DNA from: Actinocorallia herbida
GTDB taxonomy: Bacteria > Actinomycetota > Actinomycetes > Streptosporangiales > Streptosporangiaceae
Assembly: GCF_003751225.1 (NCBI RefSeq)
Contig: NZ_RJKE01000001.1
Coordinates: 6,944,001-7,008,000 of the forward strand
DNA length: 64,000 nucleotides
Reading direction: 5' to 3'
The position numbers were made by a program, and so were the translations under genes. A model generated the notes under the pieces. The model was given only the letters and a program-made list of their open reading frames with translations, was not told where the DNA came from and did not search any database. Shown here piece by piece: positions 51,586 through 59,888 of this stretch (its first letter is position 1; each line of letters starts with the position of its first letter).

Positions 51586-51591
51586 TAGCCT
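51586..51591 (+). promoter_or_regulatory. Putative -10 box of the nuclease-helicase operon (TAGCCT)
   Basis: TAGCCT, 7 nt, then ATG 51599: leaderless promoter pattern for the first gene of the four-gene cluster. Confidence 0.45.
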
Positions 51592-51598
51592 CCGCTGC

Positions 51599-52432
51599 AT
51601 GTCGCACGACGACCCTTCCCCCGACCCCGCGGCAGGCGATTCGGCGCCCGGCGAATCCGCGGACCGTCTCGAACAGCGCATCGCCGCCCTGCGCACCGAC
51701 GTCCGGCGTGCGGTGGGCCGCGGCGACCGGGCCGCCGCCCGGGTGCTGCGCGCCGAGCTGCGCCGCCTGGAGCAGGCCTGGGACACCGCGGTCATGGCGC
51801 CCGCCGCCCCCGAGCCCGCCGAGCCCGCACGGCTGATCCCGGTCCGCGACCAGGTGCACCACGCGCTCACCCTGCTCGGCGTGCCCGCGGCGCCCAAGCT
51901 GATCCAGAGCGTCCACGAGGCGTTCTACTCCGGCCCCCTGAACGCCGGGCAGCTCACCAGCCTCCGCCGCGACGAGGAGCGCTCGTTCCGGTCCGGCCCG
52001 CACACGCGGCCGTTCTATCTGTGCGCGGCGCTCACCTCCGATCTGCTGGCGCCCGCGCGCGGGCTGCTCGCGGTGAGCACCTGGCCCGCGGCCACCCGGA
52101 TGGTCGGCCCGCTCAGCCCCCGGGTGGACTTCCTGACCTCCGCCGTGCGGGTCACCGAGCACCTGGAGCGGCTGGACGCCGAGCCGGGCCCGGCCGCCCG
52201 CCGCCTGCTGTGGCGCTTCGCCGCGGGCATCCCCCGCGCCGCGGGCGTCCAGGGCACCGTGGACCTCTCCGCGGTCCGCGCCGCCGCGCACGCCGAGCTC
52301 GACGTGCACCGCGAGGCCGACGCCGCGCACCGCGCCGAGGCCGCCGAGCGGGCCGCCCGCCAGCTCGACCAGGTCGCCCAGCTCTTCGGCGCCCGGCTCC
52401 AGAGCACCCGCGCCCTCGGGGTCGGCTCGTGA
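51599..52432 (+). CDS. Unknown protein, first gene of nuclease-helicase cluster
   Basis: A 277-residue helical protein that I do not recognise. A coiled-coil stretch near 22-62 (RLEQRIAALRTDVRRAVGRGDRAAARVLRAELRRLEQAW) precedes a central domain with LIPVRDQVHHALTLLGVPAAPKLIQSVHEAFYSG and LRRDEERSFRSGPHTRPFYLCAALTSD, and a helical tail. The central part resembles the small helical domains of DNA-binding adaptor proteins, but no motif is diagnostic. Its stop overlaps the nuclease start (GTGA), tying it to that protein. Confidence 0.75.
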   Translation: MSHDDPSPDPAAGDSAPGESADRLEQRIAALRTDVRRAVGRGDRAAARVLRAELRRLEQAWDTAVMAPAAPEPAEPARLIPVRDQVHHALTLLGVPAAPKLIQSVHEAFYSGPLNAGQLTSLRRDEERSFRSGPHTRPFYLCAALTSDLLAPARGLLAVSTWPAATRMVGPLSPRVDFLTSAVRVTEHLERLDAEPGPAARRLLWRFAAGIPRAAGVQGTVDLSAVRAAAHAELDVHREADAAHRAEAAERAARQLDQVAQLFGARLQSTRALGVGS

Positions 52433-53520
52433 GCGCGCTGGAGGCCGTGGACGCCCGGCTCGACAGGATGCGCGGGGACGCCCCGCCCCGCAACCACGAC
52501 GCGCGCAGCATCGCCGCGCTGACCACCAACCCCGGCTGCAAGCGCCGCGCCCTGCTGGACGCCGCGGGCGCCGACAAGGCGCAGATCGCCCGGTTCCTCG
52601 GGCATCCGCCGCACTTCGGACAGTCCCAGTTCGCCATCACCCGCGGCAACGCCTTCGAGGCGACGGTCAAGTCCGACGGCTGCGCCCCCCTGTACGGGCT
52701 GCTCCGCGACAAGCTCGGCCTGCCCGTCCCCGAGTCGGAGTACGCCGACCTCGAGGAAGTGGGCGGGAATGTCAGCCGGGAGGTCCGCTACGCGCGCACC
52801 AAGCAGCTGCTCAAGCGCGCGGTGGAGGGCGAGGGGACCCTGTTCGACCATCCGCTGCTGCGGATCGAGGTCGGCGGCCACCCCGTCTACCTGGAGCCCG
52901 ACGTCATCGCCTTCCGGTTCGAGGGCGCCTTCCACATCATCGAGATCAAGTCGTTCCCGATCGTGGACGGCCGCGCCAACCCCGAGCAGGTCGCCGCGGC
53001 GGCCCGGCAGTCGGCCGTCTACGTGCTGGCGCTCCGGCTGCTCATGACCGAGCTGGGCTACGACGAGAGCCTCGTCGCCGACCGGGTCGTCCTGGTCTGC
53101 CCGGAGAACTTCACCAACCGCCCCACCGCGACCCTCGTGGACGTGCGCCAGCAGCTCGGCGTCATCCGGCGCCAGCTCCAGCGGATGCAGCGGATCGACG
53201 AGCTCCTCGACGCGCTGCCCGAGGACGTCACCTTCGCGATGGACGAAGGGCTCGGCGAGTCCGTCCAGCGGATCGAGGCACGGTACGAGCCGGGCTGCCG
53301 CACCCACTGCGACCTGTCCCTGTACTGCCGGGCCGAGGCCCGCGCCTGCGGCTCCACCGACCAGCTCGGCCGGCAGATCGGCGACCAGCTCGGCGGGATC
53401 ACCCGGGTCGACAAGGCCCTGGACATCGCGCGCGGCGCGGACCCGGAGGACGAGGCGCTGGAAGAAGTCGCCGGGGAGCTCCAGGAGGCCTACCGCCTCC
53501 TGGCGGAGATCGCCCGATGA
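52429..53520 (+). CDS. PD-(D/E)XK nuclease with Fe-S cluster cysteines (Cas4/RecB-like)
   Basis: A 363-residue nuclease. The RecB-type signature is complete: RGNAFEATV (about 72-80), Asp158 in YLEPDVIAF, Glu172-x-Lys174 in HIIEIKSFP and the QxxxY motif around Gln194-Tyr198. A single cysteine near the N-terminus (Cys37 in NPGCKRR) and three or four at the C-terminus (Cys290, Cys294, Cys300, Cys307) match the 4Fe-4S arrangement of Cas4 and AddB. It should cut DNA with metal-dependent polarity. The start overlaps the upstream stop (GTGA) and its own stop overlaps the next start (ATGA). Confidence 0.88.
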   Translation: MSALEAVDARLDRMRGDAPPRNHDARSIAALTTNPGCKRRALLDAAGADKAQIARFLGHPPHFGQSQFAITRGNAFEATVKSDGCAPLYGLLRDKLGLPVPESEYADLEEVGGNVSREVRYARTKQLLKRAVEGEGTLFDHPLLRIEVGGHPVYLEPDVIAFRFEGAFHIIEIKSFPIVDGRANPEQVAAAARQSAVYVLALRLLMTELGYDESLVADRVVLVCPENFTNRPTATLVDVRQQLGVIRRQLQRMQRIDELLDALPEDVTFAMDEGLGESVQRIEARYEPGCRTHCDLSLYCRAEARACGSTDQLGRQIGDQLGGITRVDKALDIARGADPEDEALEEVAGELQEAYRLLAEIAR

Positions 53521-55049
53521 GCGTCCTGGGCGCGGTGGCGCGCATGAAGGCGCTGCGGGACGGCCGCGCGGTGCCGCTGGCGAGCGTCCGGCACGTGCGG
53601 CTCGCCGAGGACCCGCTGGTCCTCATCCCGCTCAAGCTCGCGGGCGAGGCCGCCGCGCCGCTCGCGGCGATGGTCGGCAACCACCCGGACAAGGCGCGGG
53701 TGCTGCTGGTGCCGCAGCCGCGCAACCGGGACCTGCGGTTCGCGTTCTTCGCCGAGCTCGGCCGGATCGTGCTCGGCGAGGTCGCCGCGGCCACCGCGAC
53801 GGCCGAGACGATCGAGATCAAGCGCGGCGAGCGCAAGGGCGAGACCTACGAGCGGTACCTGGACGCGCCGCAGATCCTCGTGCCGAACCGGGCCGCGATC
53901 GACTTCCTGCGGATGGCCGGGCGCGCGACGCGCTTCCGGCAGACCGACGGCGAGTGGCCGGTGGCGCCCGAGGTGCCCGTGCTGGGCCGCTGGCTCACCT
54001 GGTTCGCCGACCGGTCGGACTACCCGGGCGCGAGCGCCCTGTGCGCGATGACGGAACTGCTCGGCGCGCACTGGGCGTCCGGGCAGTCGTCGATGGAGGA
54101 CGGGAACCTCGCGGCGCTGCTCGGCTGGATCGACCCCGGTCCCTCGCTGGCCGCGCTCATGGGCGCGCCCGCGCCCGGCAGGACGCTGGTGGGCCGGGAC
54201 ATGGCCGAGCTCGCCGAAGACCCCCTGACGGTGCCGCCCGCCGGGCCCGCGACCGACCCGACGTTCGACAACGAGATCCTCGCGCCGATGATCACCGCCT
54301 ACGACACCGCGCCCGAGGGCCCGGCCCGCGAGCACGCCGAGGAGCTGCTGCGCGAGCGGCTCGCCGAGCAGATGGAGCCGACCTGGCGGCTGATGTGGCA
54401 CGCGGTCGGGCTGCTGCGCGAGCTGCCCGAGGCCCCGCATGTGCCCAACCGCTTCGAGGGCGACCGGCAGTCCTTCACCAACTTCGAGGAGTCCCTGGAC
54501 GAGGGCGTCCCGCAGGCCAGGCACGACGGGGCCGTCGCGGCGGCGCGCAGGCTCGCCTCGCTGGAGGCCGCGGCCTCCCGGTACTCCGTCCAGCGCGCGC
54601 TCGACGACCCCCTGGTGATGGCCGAGTACCGGCTCACCGGGGAGGCGTTCCAGGGCGAGGTCGAGGCGGTCGATCCGGAGAACGTCAACGAGAAGGGCCT
54701 GCGCCGCCCGCTGGTGACGATCCGGACGAAGGACCGGATGCGGCTGGAGCCCGGGGCGATCGTGCACAACACGGCGCGCACCCAGAAGGCCGAGGTGCTG
54801 GACGTCGCGTTCGGCAGGGTGACCCTGCGGATCGAGAACGGGATGGGCAACGCGCGCAAGCCGCTGCCGGGCTCGATCCCGGAGGAGGGCCAGGCCATGT
54901 GCTTCACCTCCTTCGCCGACGAGTTCCGGCCCGGCGGATCGCTGCCCGAGCCCGAGGACACCCCGTGGACGCACGGCGGCCCGCCCGAGGCGCTGCTCCT
55001 GGAGCCGAACGAGACGACCGCCGAGGAGATGACCCATGAGCGCGCTTGA
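53517..55049 (+). CDS. Unknown protein, third gene of nuclease-helicase cluster
   Basis: A 510-residue protein that I do not recognise. It is mixed alpha/beta, with readable segments such as MKALRDGRAVPLASVRHVRLAEDPLVLIPLKLAGEAAAPLAAMVG, QILVPNRAAIDFLRMAGRATRF, LGRWLTWFADRSDYPGASALCAMTELLGAHWASGQSSMEDGNLAALLGW and SYTFADEFRP-type ends. No nuclease, helicase or methylase motif is visible. It overlaps both neighbours (ATGA with the nuclease, 14 bp with the helicase), so it is likely a stoichiometric partner in their complex. Confidence 0.75.
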   Translation: MSVLGAVARMKALRDGRAVPLASVRHVRLAEDPLVLIPLKLAGEAAAPLAAMVGNHPDKARVLLVPQPRNRDLRFAFFAELGRIVLGEVAAATATAETIEIKRGERKGETYERYLDAPQILVPNRAAIDFLRMAGRATRFRQTDGEWPVAPEVPVLGRWLTWFADRSDYPGASALCAMTELLGAHWASGQSSMEDGNLAALLGWIDPGPSLAALMGAPAPGRTLVGRDMAELAEDPLTVPPAGPATDPTFDNEILAPMITAYDTAPEGPAREHAEELLRERLAEQMEPTWRLMWHAVGLLRELPEAPHVPNRFEGDRQSFTNFEESLDEGVPQARHDGAVAAARRLASLEAAASRYSVQRALDDPLVMAEYRLTGEAFQGEVEAVDPENVNEKGLRRPLVTIRTKDRMRLEPGAIVHNTARTQKAEVLDVAFGRVTLRIENGMGNARKPLPGSIPEEGQAMCFTSFADEFRPGGSLPEPEDTPWTHGGPPEALLLEPNETTAEEMTHERA

Positions 55050-56343
55050 CCTCCGCTCGCCTGGCGCGCTCGCCGACGCCGCGGTCGCCGGGGTGCTCGC
55101 CGACCTCGCCGACGGGAGCCACCGCGGCGTCGTCGTGGACTCCCCGCCCGGCGCGGGCAAGTCCACGCTCGTGGTGAAGGCCGCGCTGCACCTCACCGGT
55201 GCGGGCGAGCGGCTGATGATCGTGGCGCAGACCAACGAGCAGGTCGACGACCTGGTCGAGCGGCTGTGCGCGAAGACGTCCGAGCTGGTGATCGGGCGGC
55301 TGTCGGCGGGCGACTACCAGCCGAGCGACCGGGTCAAGCTGCCGAACGTGCTGATCAGCCCGAAGATCGACGCGCTGGCCGGGGTCCCGCTCGTCATCGC
55401 GACCGCGGCCAAGTGGGCGACGGTCTCCGACGGCACCTGGTCGTGGGCGATCGTCGACGAGGCGTACCAGATGCGCTCGGACGCGCTGCTGCGGATCGCG
55501 GCCCGGTTCGAACGCGCCCTGTTCGTGGGCGACCCCGGCCAGCTCGACCCGTTCTCGACCGTCGACGCGGGGCGCTGGGCGGGCCAGTCGTGGGACCCGA
55601 CCCAGTCGGCGGTCTCGGTGCTGCTCGCGCACAACCCCGACCTTCCGGTGCACCGGCTCCCGGTGTCGTGGCGGCTGCCCGCGTCGGCCGCCCCGGTCGT
55701 CTCGGACGCGTTCTACCCTTACACCGGGTTCCGCGCCGGAACCGAGCACGGCGACCGGCTGCTGCGGTTCGGCGCGGCCGGGATCGGCGCCTACGACGAC
55801 GCGCTCGACATCGCCGCGGCGTCCGGCTGGAGCCTGTACGAGCTCCCCCGCAGGCACACGATCCGGACCGACGCCGAGGCCGTCACCGCCACGGCGAAGC
55901 TGGCCACCCGGGTGCTGCACCGGGGTGCGATCGCGACCTCCGACGGCACGGAGAAGCCCGTGACCGCCGACCGGATCGCGGTCGGCGCGGCACACCGCGA
56001 CCAGGTCGCCGCGATCAAGGCGCAGCTCGCCGGGACGGGCATCACGGTGGACACCGCGAACCGCCTCCAGGGCCGTGAATACGACGTGACGGTCGTGCTG
56101 CATCCGCTGTCGGGCCGCCGGGACGCCACCGAGTTCCACCTCCAGGCGGGCCGCCTGTGCGTCCTGGCCTCCCGGCACCGCCACGCCTGCGTCGTGGTCG
56201 CCCGCGCGGGCATCCCCGACCTCCTCGACGCCCACCCTTCGACGGGCCCGGTCCACCTCGGCCTGCCCGTGAAGTTCCCGGACGGCTGGGAGGCCAACCA
56301 GTCCGTCCTTGCCCACCTGGAGGGCTACAAGGTCACCGTCTGA
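55036..56343 (+). CDS. Compact SF1 (Upf1/Dna2-like) helicase
   Basis: A 435-residue P-loop helicase with only the core domains. Motif I is SPPGAGKST (36-44), motif II VDEAYQM (140-146), motif III VGDPGQLDP (164-172), motif IV-like VSWRLPAS (210-217), motif V VDTANRLQGREYDV (338-351) and motif VI GRLCVLASRHRHACVVVAR (372-390), the arrangement of the Upf1/Dna2 branch of SF1. It should translocate on DNA or RNA. Start ATG 55036 has GAGGAG upstream and lies 14 bp inside the previous gene. Last gene of the cluster. Confidence 0.9.
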   Translation: MSALDLRSPGALADAAVAGVLADLADGSHRGVVVDSPPGAGKSTLVVKAALHLTGAGERLMIVAQTNEQVDDLVERLCAKTSELVIGRLSAGDYQPSDRVKLPNVLISPKIDALAGVPLVIATAAKWATVSDGTWSWAIVDEAYQMRSDALLRIAARFERALFVGDPGQLDPFSTVDAGRWAGQSWDPTQSAVSVLLAHNPDLPVHRLPVSWRLPASAAPVVSDAFYPYTGFRAGTEHGDRLLRFGAAGIGAYDDALDIAAASGWSLYELPRRHTIRTDAEAVTATAKLATRVLHRGAIATSDGTEKPVTADRIAVGAAHRDQVAAIKAQLAGTGITVDTANRLQGREYDVTVVLHPLSGRRDATEFHLQAGRLCVLASRHRHACVVVARAGIPDLLDAHPSTGPVHLGLPVKFPDGWEANQSVLAHLEGYKVTV

Positions 56344-56359
56344 CGGCCGCCGTCCGAAG

Positions 56360-56391
56360 CCCGGGTCAGCGGCGGCCCGGGTCAGCGGCGG
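56360..56391. repeat. Tandem 16-bp duplication
   Basis: The 16-bp unit CCCGGGTCAGCGGCGG occurs twice head to tail (56360-56375 and 56376-56391) and spans the stop codon of the ThrE gene. Confidence 0.6.
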
Positions 56392-57689
56392 ACTCGGCGG
56401 CTGCGGCGGGCCACGGGCGACAGGAGCTGGGCGGCGGTCAGCTGGACGGGCCGGATGGCGCGGAGCAGCTCGCCGCCCAGGATGACGCCCGCGCCGAGCG
56501 CGAGCGCGGTCGACAGCGCCTCGATCAGGGTGACCAGCCCGGTCTGGGTGTGCCCGGTCGTCATCTCCAGCAGGCCCCGGTACATGAGCGAGCCCGGCAT
56601 GAGCGGCGCGACGCACGGCACCACCGCGACGATCGGGGGAACGCCCCGGTACCGGGCGAGCGCGGTCATGAACAGGCCGACGACGAGGGTGGCCAGGAGG
56701 GTCGCCGCGGGGGCCGCGACGTCCTGGCGCAGCAGGTGGGTGAACAGGGTCCAGCTCACCATGCCGCCGACGGCCGCCGGGGCGACCCACGGCGGCGGCA
56801 CCACGACGTGCACGGCGAACGCGGCGGAGATCACCCCCGCCGCGATGACGGAGCTCCCGGCCGTGAGCCGGGCGAGCGGCAGGTGCTCCAGCGAGATGGG
56901 CACGCCGAGGCGGGCCGCGACGTAGATCGTGAAACCGACGCCGCTGAGGATCGCCGCGATGATGTAGAGGGCCTCGATGAGGCGGATCGAGCCCGTCACG
57001 TAGTCGCCCGCGATGCCGTCCTGGAGGCTCGCGACCAGGGCACGTCCGGGGATCAGCGCGATCACCACGCCGATGATCACCGCCCCGGCGCGCACCTCGG
57101 CGTCGAGCCAGACGAGCAGCGCGGCGAGGGTCGCGGCGAGCGCGGCGGCGAACGCGGTCTGCAGGAACTCCGAGACGCCGCGAGCGCCGAGCCGCGCCGC
57201 GACCCGGTCGCCGGCGAGGGTCGCGCCGAACGCGCCGAGCGCGGACAGGAACCCGCCGCCGACCAGGACCGCGCCCGCCCCCGCGAGGACGGCCAGGGTC
57301 GGCGCGTGCACCCACCACGGATAGGGCCCGGGGCCGGAGATGATCCGGCGCAGCCCCTCGGCGGCCTCCTCGATCGTCATCTCGCCGCGCTCGGTCTCCG
57401 CCACGAGCCGGTCGACCGCGACGACCCGGGTGAAGTCCGGGACCCTGCGGCGGATCGTGCGCTCCCCGGTGACCGGCGGCCGCCCGTGGCCGGGCAGGTA
57501 GGAGACCGAGATCGCCGACAGGGTGACGTTCACCTCCGAGCGGGCGGGCATGCCGAGCGCGCGGCCGAACAGGGAGACCGCCCGTTCGACGCTCTCGGCG
57601 GACTCGCCGCCCGCCAGCATCAACTCGCCGACCCGCAGCGCGAGCTCCATCGCCAGATAGGCGGCCTGCTCCTCGGTGCGCTCCTGCAA
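56382..57689 (-). CDS. Threonine/serine exporter ThrE family
   Basis: A 435-residue membrane protein with the DUF1212/ThrE layout: an N-terminal cytoplasmic hydrolase-like domain (MELALRVGELMLAGGESAESVERAV, VPDFTRVVAVDRLV) and ten hydrophobic helices with GALVASLQDGIAGDYVTGS-type and PCVAPLMPGSLMYRGLLEM segments. It exports threonine and serine. The start is uncertain; TTG 57689 is preferred because GGGGGAGG lies 6 nt upstream, while TTG 57761 would abut the riboswitch promoter. The gene is divergent from the btu operon. Confidence 0.85.
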   Translation of the reverse strand: MQERTEEQAAYLAMELALRVGELMLAGGESAESVERAVSLFGRALGMPARSEVNVTLSAISVSYLPGHGRPPVTGERTIRRRVPDFTRVVAVDRLVAETERGEMTIEEAAEGLRRIISGPGPYPWWVHAPTLAVLAGAGAVLVGGGFLSALGAFGATLAGDRVAARLGARGVSEFLQTAFAAALAATLAALLVWLDAEVRAGAVIIGVVIALIPGRALVASLQDGIAGDYVTGSIRLIEALYIIAAILSGVGFTIYVAARLGVPISLEHLPLARLTAGSSVIAAGVISAAFAVHVVVPPPWVAPAAVGGMVSWTLFTHLLRQDVAAPAATLLATLVVGLFMTALARYRGVPPIVAVVPCVAPLMPGSLMYRGLLEMTTGHTQTGLVTLIEALSTALALGAGVILGGELLRAIRPVQLTAAQLLSPVARRSRRVRR

Positions 57690-57769
57690 CCCGTGCCTCC
57701 CCCGGCGCGAGCGTAGCCAGCCGATCACCGGGCGGGCCGACCCCGTCGCCGACCTGGTCAAGTCTTTGC

Positions 57770-57905
57770 GATACCGTGCGAGCTGCGCAGGTGAGCGAAG
57801 TCCGGTGTGATTCCGGCGCTGTCCCGCAACTGTGATCGCCCTCGGGCGAAGCCAGGCCGCCTCGCCGCGCAGGCGTAACCGAACCCTCGGTGGAAGGGCG
57901 GGCCG
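57770..57905 (+). ncRNA. Cobalamin riboswitch
   Basis: A B12-sensing aptamer upstream of btuF. The conserved core GAAGTCCGGTGTGATTCCGG, the CGCAACTGTGA block (near 57825-57835) and the AAGCCAGGCCGCC stretch (57849-57861) match the family. It should repress the btuFCD-cbiZ operon when adenosylcobalamin is plentiful. The boundaries are approximate; the expression platform probably lies in 57900-57955, next to the btuF ribosome binding site. Confidence 0.93.
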
Positions 57906-57955
57906 TCCCCCGCCGGGCGCTCGTCGGCCGCCGGCCCCTCAGGAAGGCCACGGAA

Positions 57956-58876
57956 ATGCGACGCGCGCTGGGCGCTCTTGTGCTTTTTCTCCCCCTCGCC
58001 GCAGGCTGCGGCTTCTCCACGTCCTCCGGCGAGGCCGAGGGCACGGGCTCTCCTTCGGCGGGCCCCGTCACCGTCGAGGCCGCCAACGGGACCGTGACGC
58101 TGCCGGGCCCGGCCGAGCGGATCGTCTCGCTGTCCCCGACCACCACGGAGATGCTGTTCGCGATCGGCGCGGGCGGCCAGGTCGTGGCGGTGGACGACTA
58201 CTCGACGTACCCCGAGGAGGCGCCGCGCACCGACCTGTCGGGGTTCAAGCCGAACGCCGAGGCCATCGCCGGGTACAAGCCCGACCTCGTCGTCCTCTCC
58301 GACGACATGGACGGGATCGTCGGCGCGCTCGGCAAGCTGAAGATCCCGGTCATCCAGGAGCCCGCGGCGACCGTCCTCGACGACTCCTACGACCAGATCG
58401 CCGACCTGGGCACCGCCACCGGCAAGTCCGCGGAGGCCACCGAGGTCGTCGAGACCATGCGCGACCGCATCGACGCCGCGGTGAAGGCCGTGCCGGACGG
58501 TTCGGGCCTCACGTACTTCCACGAGGTCACCACCGACCTCTACACGATCACCTCCAAGACCTTCATGGGCCAGATCTACGGCCTGTTCGGGCTGGAGAAC
58601 ATCGCCGACGGGGCCGACAAGCAGGGCACGGGCTACCCGCAGCTCTCCGCAGAGGCCGTGCTCAAGGCCGACCCGCGGCTGATCTTCCTGGCCGACGCCA
58701 AGGGCGCGGGTCAGTCCGCCGAGACGGTCTCCGAGCGCGCGGGCTGGTCGGGGCTCACCGCGGTCAAGGAGGACGGCGTCGTGGCGCTCGACGACGACAT
58801 CGCCTCCCGCTGGGGCCCGCGGCTGCCCGACCTGATCGAGGCGGTCTCCGCCGCGGTCCAGAAGGCCGCGGCCTAG
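57956..58876 (+). CDS. btuF: Corrinoid ABC transporter substrate-binding lipoprotein
   Basis: A 306-residue lipoprotein with lipobox LAAGC (Cys17) and the BtuF/FepB-type fold (PAERIVSLSPTTTEMLFAIGAGGQVVAVDDYSTYPEEA...KPDLVVLS). It captures vitamin B12 or cobinamide outside the membrane. ATG 57956 is the start because it puts the signal peptide at the N-terminus; AGGAAGG lies upstream. It is the first gene after the cobalamin riboswitch and is followed 4 nt later by the permease. Confidence 0.92.
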   Translation: MRRALGALVLFLPLAAGCGFSTSSGEAEGTGSPSAGPVTVEAANGTVTLPGPAERIVSLSPTTTEMLFAIGAGGQVVAVDDYSTYPEEAPRTDLSGFKPNAEAIAGYKPDLVVLSDDMDGIVGALGKLKIPVIQEPAATVLDDSYDQIADLGTATGKSAEATEVVETMRDRIDAAVKAVPDGSGLTYFHEVTTDLYTITSKTFMGQIYGLFGLENIADGADKQGTGYPQLSAEAVLKADPRLIFLADAKGAGQSAETVSERAGWSGLTAVKEDGVVALDDDIASRWGPRLPDLIEAVSAAVQKAAA

Positions 58877-58880
58877 CCCT

Positions 58881-59888
58881 ATGCGTTCCCGTGCCCGGCT
58901 CCGCCCGGTGCCGCTGGCGGTCACGCTCGCGGTGCTGCTGGCGTCCCTGGCGGCCGGGCTGCTCGTCGGCGCGATCGCGCTGCCGCCCGGCGCGGTGCTC
59001 CGGGCCGTCGCGGGGCTGCCCTCGGGGCTCTCGGCCATGGAGGAGGCGCTGGTCTTCGAGTTGCGCCTCCCCCGGGTGCTGCTCGGCGCGCTGGTCGGCG
59101 GGCTGCTGGCGCTCGCGGGCGCTGGTTACCAGGGCGTGCTGCGCAATCCGCTCGCCGACCCGTACCTGCTCGGGTCGGCGGCGGGCGCGGGCGTCGGCGC
59201 GACCCTCGTCATCCTGTACGTGCCGGTCGCACCGCGCCTCGGCGTGCCGCTCGCGGCGTTCGCGGGGGCGCTCGCCGGGGTCGCGCTCGCCTATGCGCTC
59301 GGCCGGGCGGCCGGGCCCGGGACCGGCACGCTGATCCTCGCGGGTGTGGCGGTCTCGTCCTTCCTGTCGGCCGCGCAGACGTTCCTCCAGCAGAGCCGGC
59401 TGGAGGACCTCCAGCAGGTCTACACGTGGATCCTCGGCGGGCTGTCCGGCGCGTCCTGGCAGACCCTCGGCATGGTCGCGCCGTACGCGCTCGTCTCGAC
59501 GGTCGTGCTGCTGCTGCACGGACGGCTCCTGGACCTCCTCGCGGTCGGCGACGACGAGGCCGCGGCCCTGGGGGTGCGGGCCGCCCGGGTCAGGTTCACC
59601 GTGCTGGCCGCCGCGTCGCTGGCGACCGCGTCGGCGGTGGCGGTGAGCGGGCTGATCGGGTTCGTCGGCATCGTCGTGCCGCACCTCGTGCGGATACTGG
59701 CCGGGGGCTCCTACCGGGTCGTGCTGCCGCTGTCGTTCCTGGGCGGGGCGGCCTTCCTCGTCCTCGCCGACCTGCTCGCGCGGACCATCGTCGCCCCGGC
59801 GGAACTGCCCCTCGGCGTCGTCACCGCGTTCGTCGGAGCGCCCTTCTTCCTCGCCGTCCTGCGCTCGTCCCGGGGGCGGTCCTCGTGA
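58881..59888 (+). CDS. btuC: Corrinoid ABC transporter permease
   Basis: A 335-residue FecCD/BtuC-type permease with about ten helices. RLPRVLLGALVGGLLALAGAGYQGVLRNPLADPYLLGSAAGAGVGA and the late SGLIGFVGIVVPHLVR segment are characteristic. It forms the import pore for corrinoids as a homodimer. It starts 4 nt after btuF, and its stop overlaps the ATPase start (GTGA). Confidence 0.95.
   Translation: MRSRARLRPVPLAVTLAVLLASLAAGLLVGAIALPPGAVLRAVAGLPSGLSAMEEALVFELRLPRVLLGALVGGLLALAGAGYQGVLRNPLADPYLLGSAAGAGVGATLVILYVPVAPRLGVPLAAFAGALAGVALAYALGRAAGPGTGTLILAGVAVSSFLSAAQTFLQQSRLEDLQQVYTWILGGLSGASWQTLGMVAPYALVSTVVLLLHGRLLDLLAVGDDEAAALGVRAARVRFTVLAAASLATASAVAVSGLIGFVGIVVPHLVRILAGGSYRVVLPLSFLGGAAFLVLADLLARTIVAPAELPLGVVTAFVGAPFFLAVLRSSRGRSS

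Noticed and set aside
54904-58146. 1,080-codon minus-strand open frame
   Set aside because: It crosses the helicase, ThrE and riboswitch regions; the motifs are in the other frames.
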